Made by a program: the position numbers and the translations under genes. The notes beneath the pieces are model-generated. The model was given only the letters and a program-made list of their open reading frames with translations, was not told the DNA's origin and did not search any database. Positions 59,160-59,482 of a stretch of DNA of 59,482 nt are shown in pieces (positions within the stretch are counted from its first letter, which is position 1; each line of letters starts with the position of its first letter). Source of the DNA: Rhodoferax sp. (GTDB taxonomy: Bacteria; Pseudomonadota; Gammaproteobacteria; Burkholderiales; Burkholderiaceae_C); NCBI GenBank assembly GCA_008015235.1, contig SSFF01000022.1, forward strand, positions 1 through 59,482, given 5' to 3'.

Positions 59160-59482
59160 ATGGACAAATGATGCAGATGCCGCTGCTGGTATCGAGCCTG
59201 CTGGTGCATGCCGAGCGCCACCACCCAGAGCAGGAAGTGGTGTCACGCCGGGTGGAGGGAGACATCCACCGGGAAACCTTCGTGGAACTGGCCGCACGCG
59301 CACGCCGTGTGGCCAATGCCTTGCAGCGCCTGGGCATACGGATGTCCGATCGCGTCGCCACCCTGGCCTGGAACGGCCACCGCCACATGGAGCTGTACTA
59401 CGGCGTTTCCGGCTCGGGCGCCGTCCTGCACACCCTCAACCCCCGCCTGCATCCCGACCAGGTCGTCTGGATCGCCGACCAC
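59153..59482 (+). CDS. Acyl-CoA ligase (AMP-forming), 3' end outside window
   Basis: First 110 codons of a class I adenylate-forming enzyme of the long/medium-chain acyl-CoA synthetase type. Typical N-terminal segments are seen: LLVSSLLVHAERHHPEQEVVSR, TFVELAARARRVANALQRLG, DRVATLAWNGHRHMELYYGV, and AVLHTLNPRL, which matches fadD/alkK-like enzymes. The AMP-binding signature lies beyond the window end. Start ATG overlaps the Rieske stop by 7 bp. Likely activates the operon's acid substrate. Confidence 0.9.
   Translation, partial: MLNGQMMQMPLLVSSLLVHAERHHPEQEVVSRRVEGDIHRETFVELAARARRVANALQRLGIRMSDRVATLAWNGHRHMELYYGVSGSGAVLHTLNPRLHPDQVVWIADH

Noticed and set aside
1..59482. CRISPR arrays, insertion sequences, tRNA or rRNA genes
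   Set aside because: No regular spacer-repeat array, no transposase-like frame with terminal inverted repeats, and no tRNA-like cloverleaf was seen; the dispersed repeat is neither evenly spaced nor tandem.

Overview
The window is about 59.5 kb of GC-rich, gene-dense DNA. Protein content suggests a betaproteobacterium of the order Burkholderiales, most likely the family Comamonadaceae. Supporting signs are a phaCAB polyhydroxybutyrate set, a TRAP transporter with a fumarylacetoacetase-like enzyme, QueE with the CX14CX2C motif, zapA followed by 6S RNA, and a dispersed ~50-bp repeat of a type I associate with that family (from memory, not checked). I see no insertion sequence, CRISPR array, tRNA or rRNA.

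Layout. 1-8.9 kb: the 3' part of hrpA, a periplasmic solute-binding protein, hsp20, a PQQ sugar dehydrogenase, tdk, a PAP2 phosphatase and an EcsC-like protein. 8.8-14.7 kb (minus strand): an exonuclease/GIY-YIG fusion, a possible 39-aa ORF, a Nudix hydrolase, TRAP genes dctP-dctM-dctQ, a FAH-family enzyme and an ABM-domain protein. 14.8-19.7 kb: pgeF, a small membrane protein, and phaC-phaA-phaB closed by a strong terminator. 19.9-23.6 kb: an HD-GYP gene coupled to a PAS-GGDEF-EAL gene. 23.6-25.2 kb: a TauE/SafE exporter, 6S RNA, zapA and a zapB-like gene.

25.3-42.2 kb is a cobalamin salvage and late-assembly locus with two cobalamin riboswitches. The first precedes btuB-cobB-(leaderless BtuF-like)-cobU-btuF-btuC-btuD; an orphan gene, a 2Fe-2S protein, cobO, cbiB, an L-threonine-phosphate decarboxylase, queE, queD and cobQ follow. 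The second precedes cobT-cobS-cobC. Genes for corrin-ring construction are absent here, so the locus takes up corrinoids and completes them (a,c-diamidation, adenosylation, amidation, aminopropanol arm, nucleotide loop). Queuosine genes queE/queD sit inside it.

42.2-52.2 kb: two paralogous HDOD genes flanking nth, a PLP aminotransferase, a hybrid histidine kinase coupled to a second HD-GYP gene (paralogous to the 19.9-kb pair), an ICMT-like membrane protein, a DsbA-family protein and phoD. 52.3-52.7 kb is a lower-GC one-gene segment with integron-cassette-like edges. 52.8-59.5 kb is a divergent catabolic cluster: an AraC regulator and an Old Yellow Enzyme on the minus strand; a carboxymuconolactone-decarboxylase-like protein, a BKACE-family enzyme, an MFS transporter, an SDR dehydrogenase, a Rieske ferredoxin and an acyl-CoA ligase (cut by the window end) on the plus strand.

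The most striking signal is a ~50-bp interspersed repeat with at least twelve copies here. Nine lie inside genes, and all seven genic copies of one orientation are read in the same frame, with polar residues in soluble hosts and hydrophobic residues in membrane hosts. A separate 94-bp perfect-hairpin element sits in the interdomain linker of cobB.
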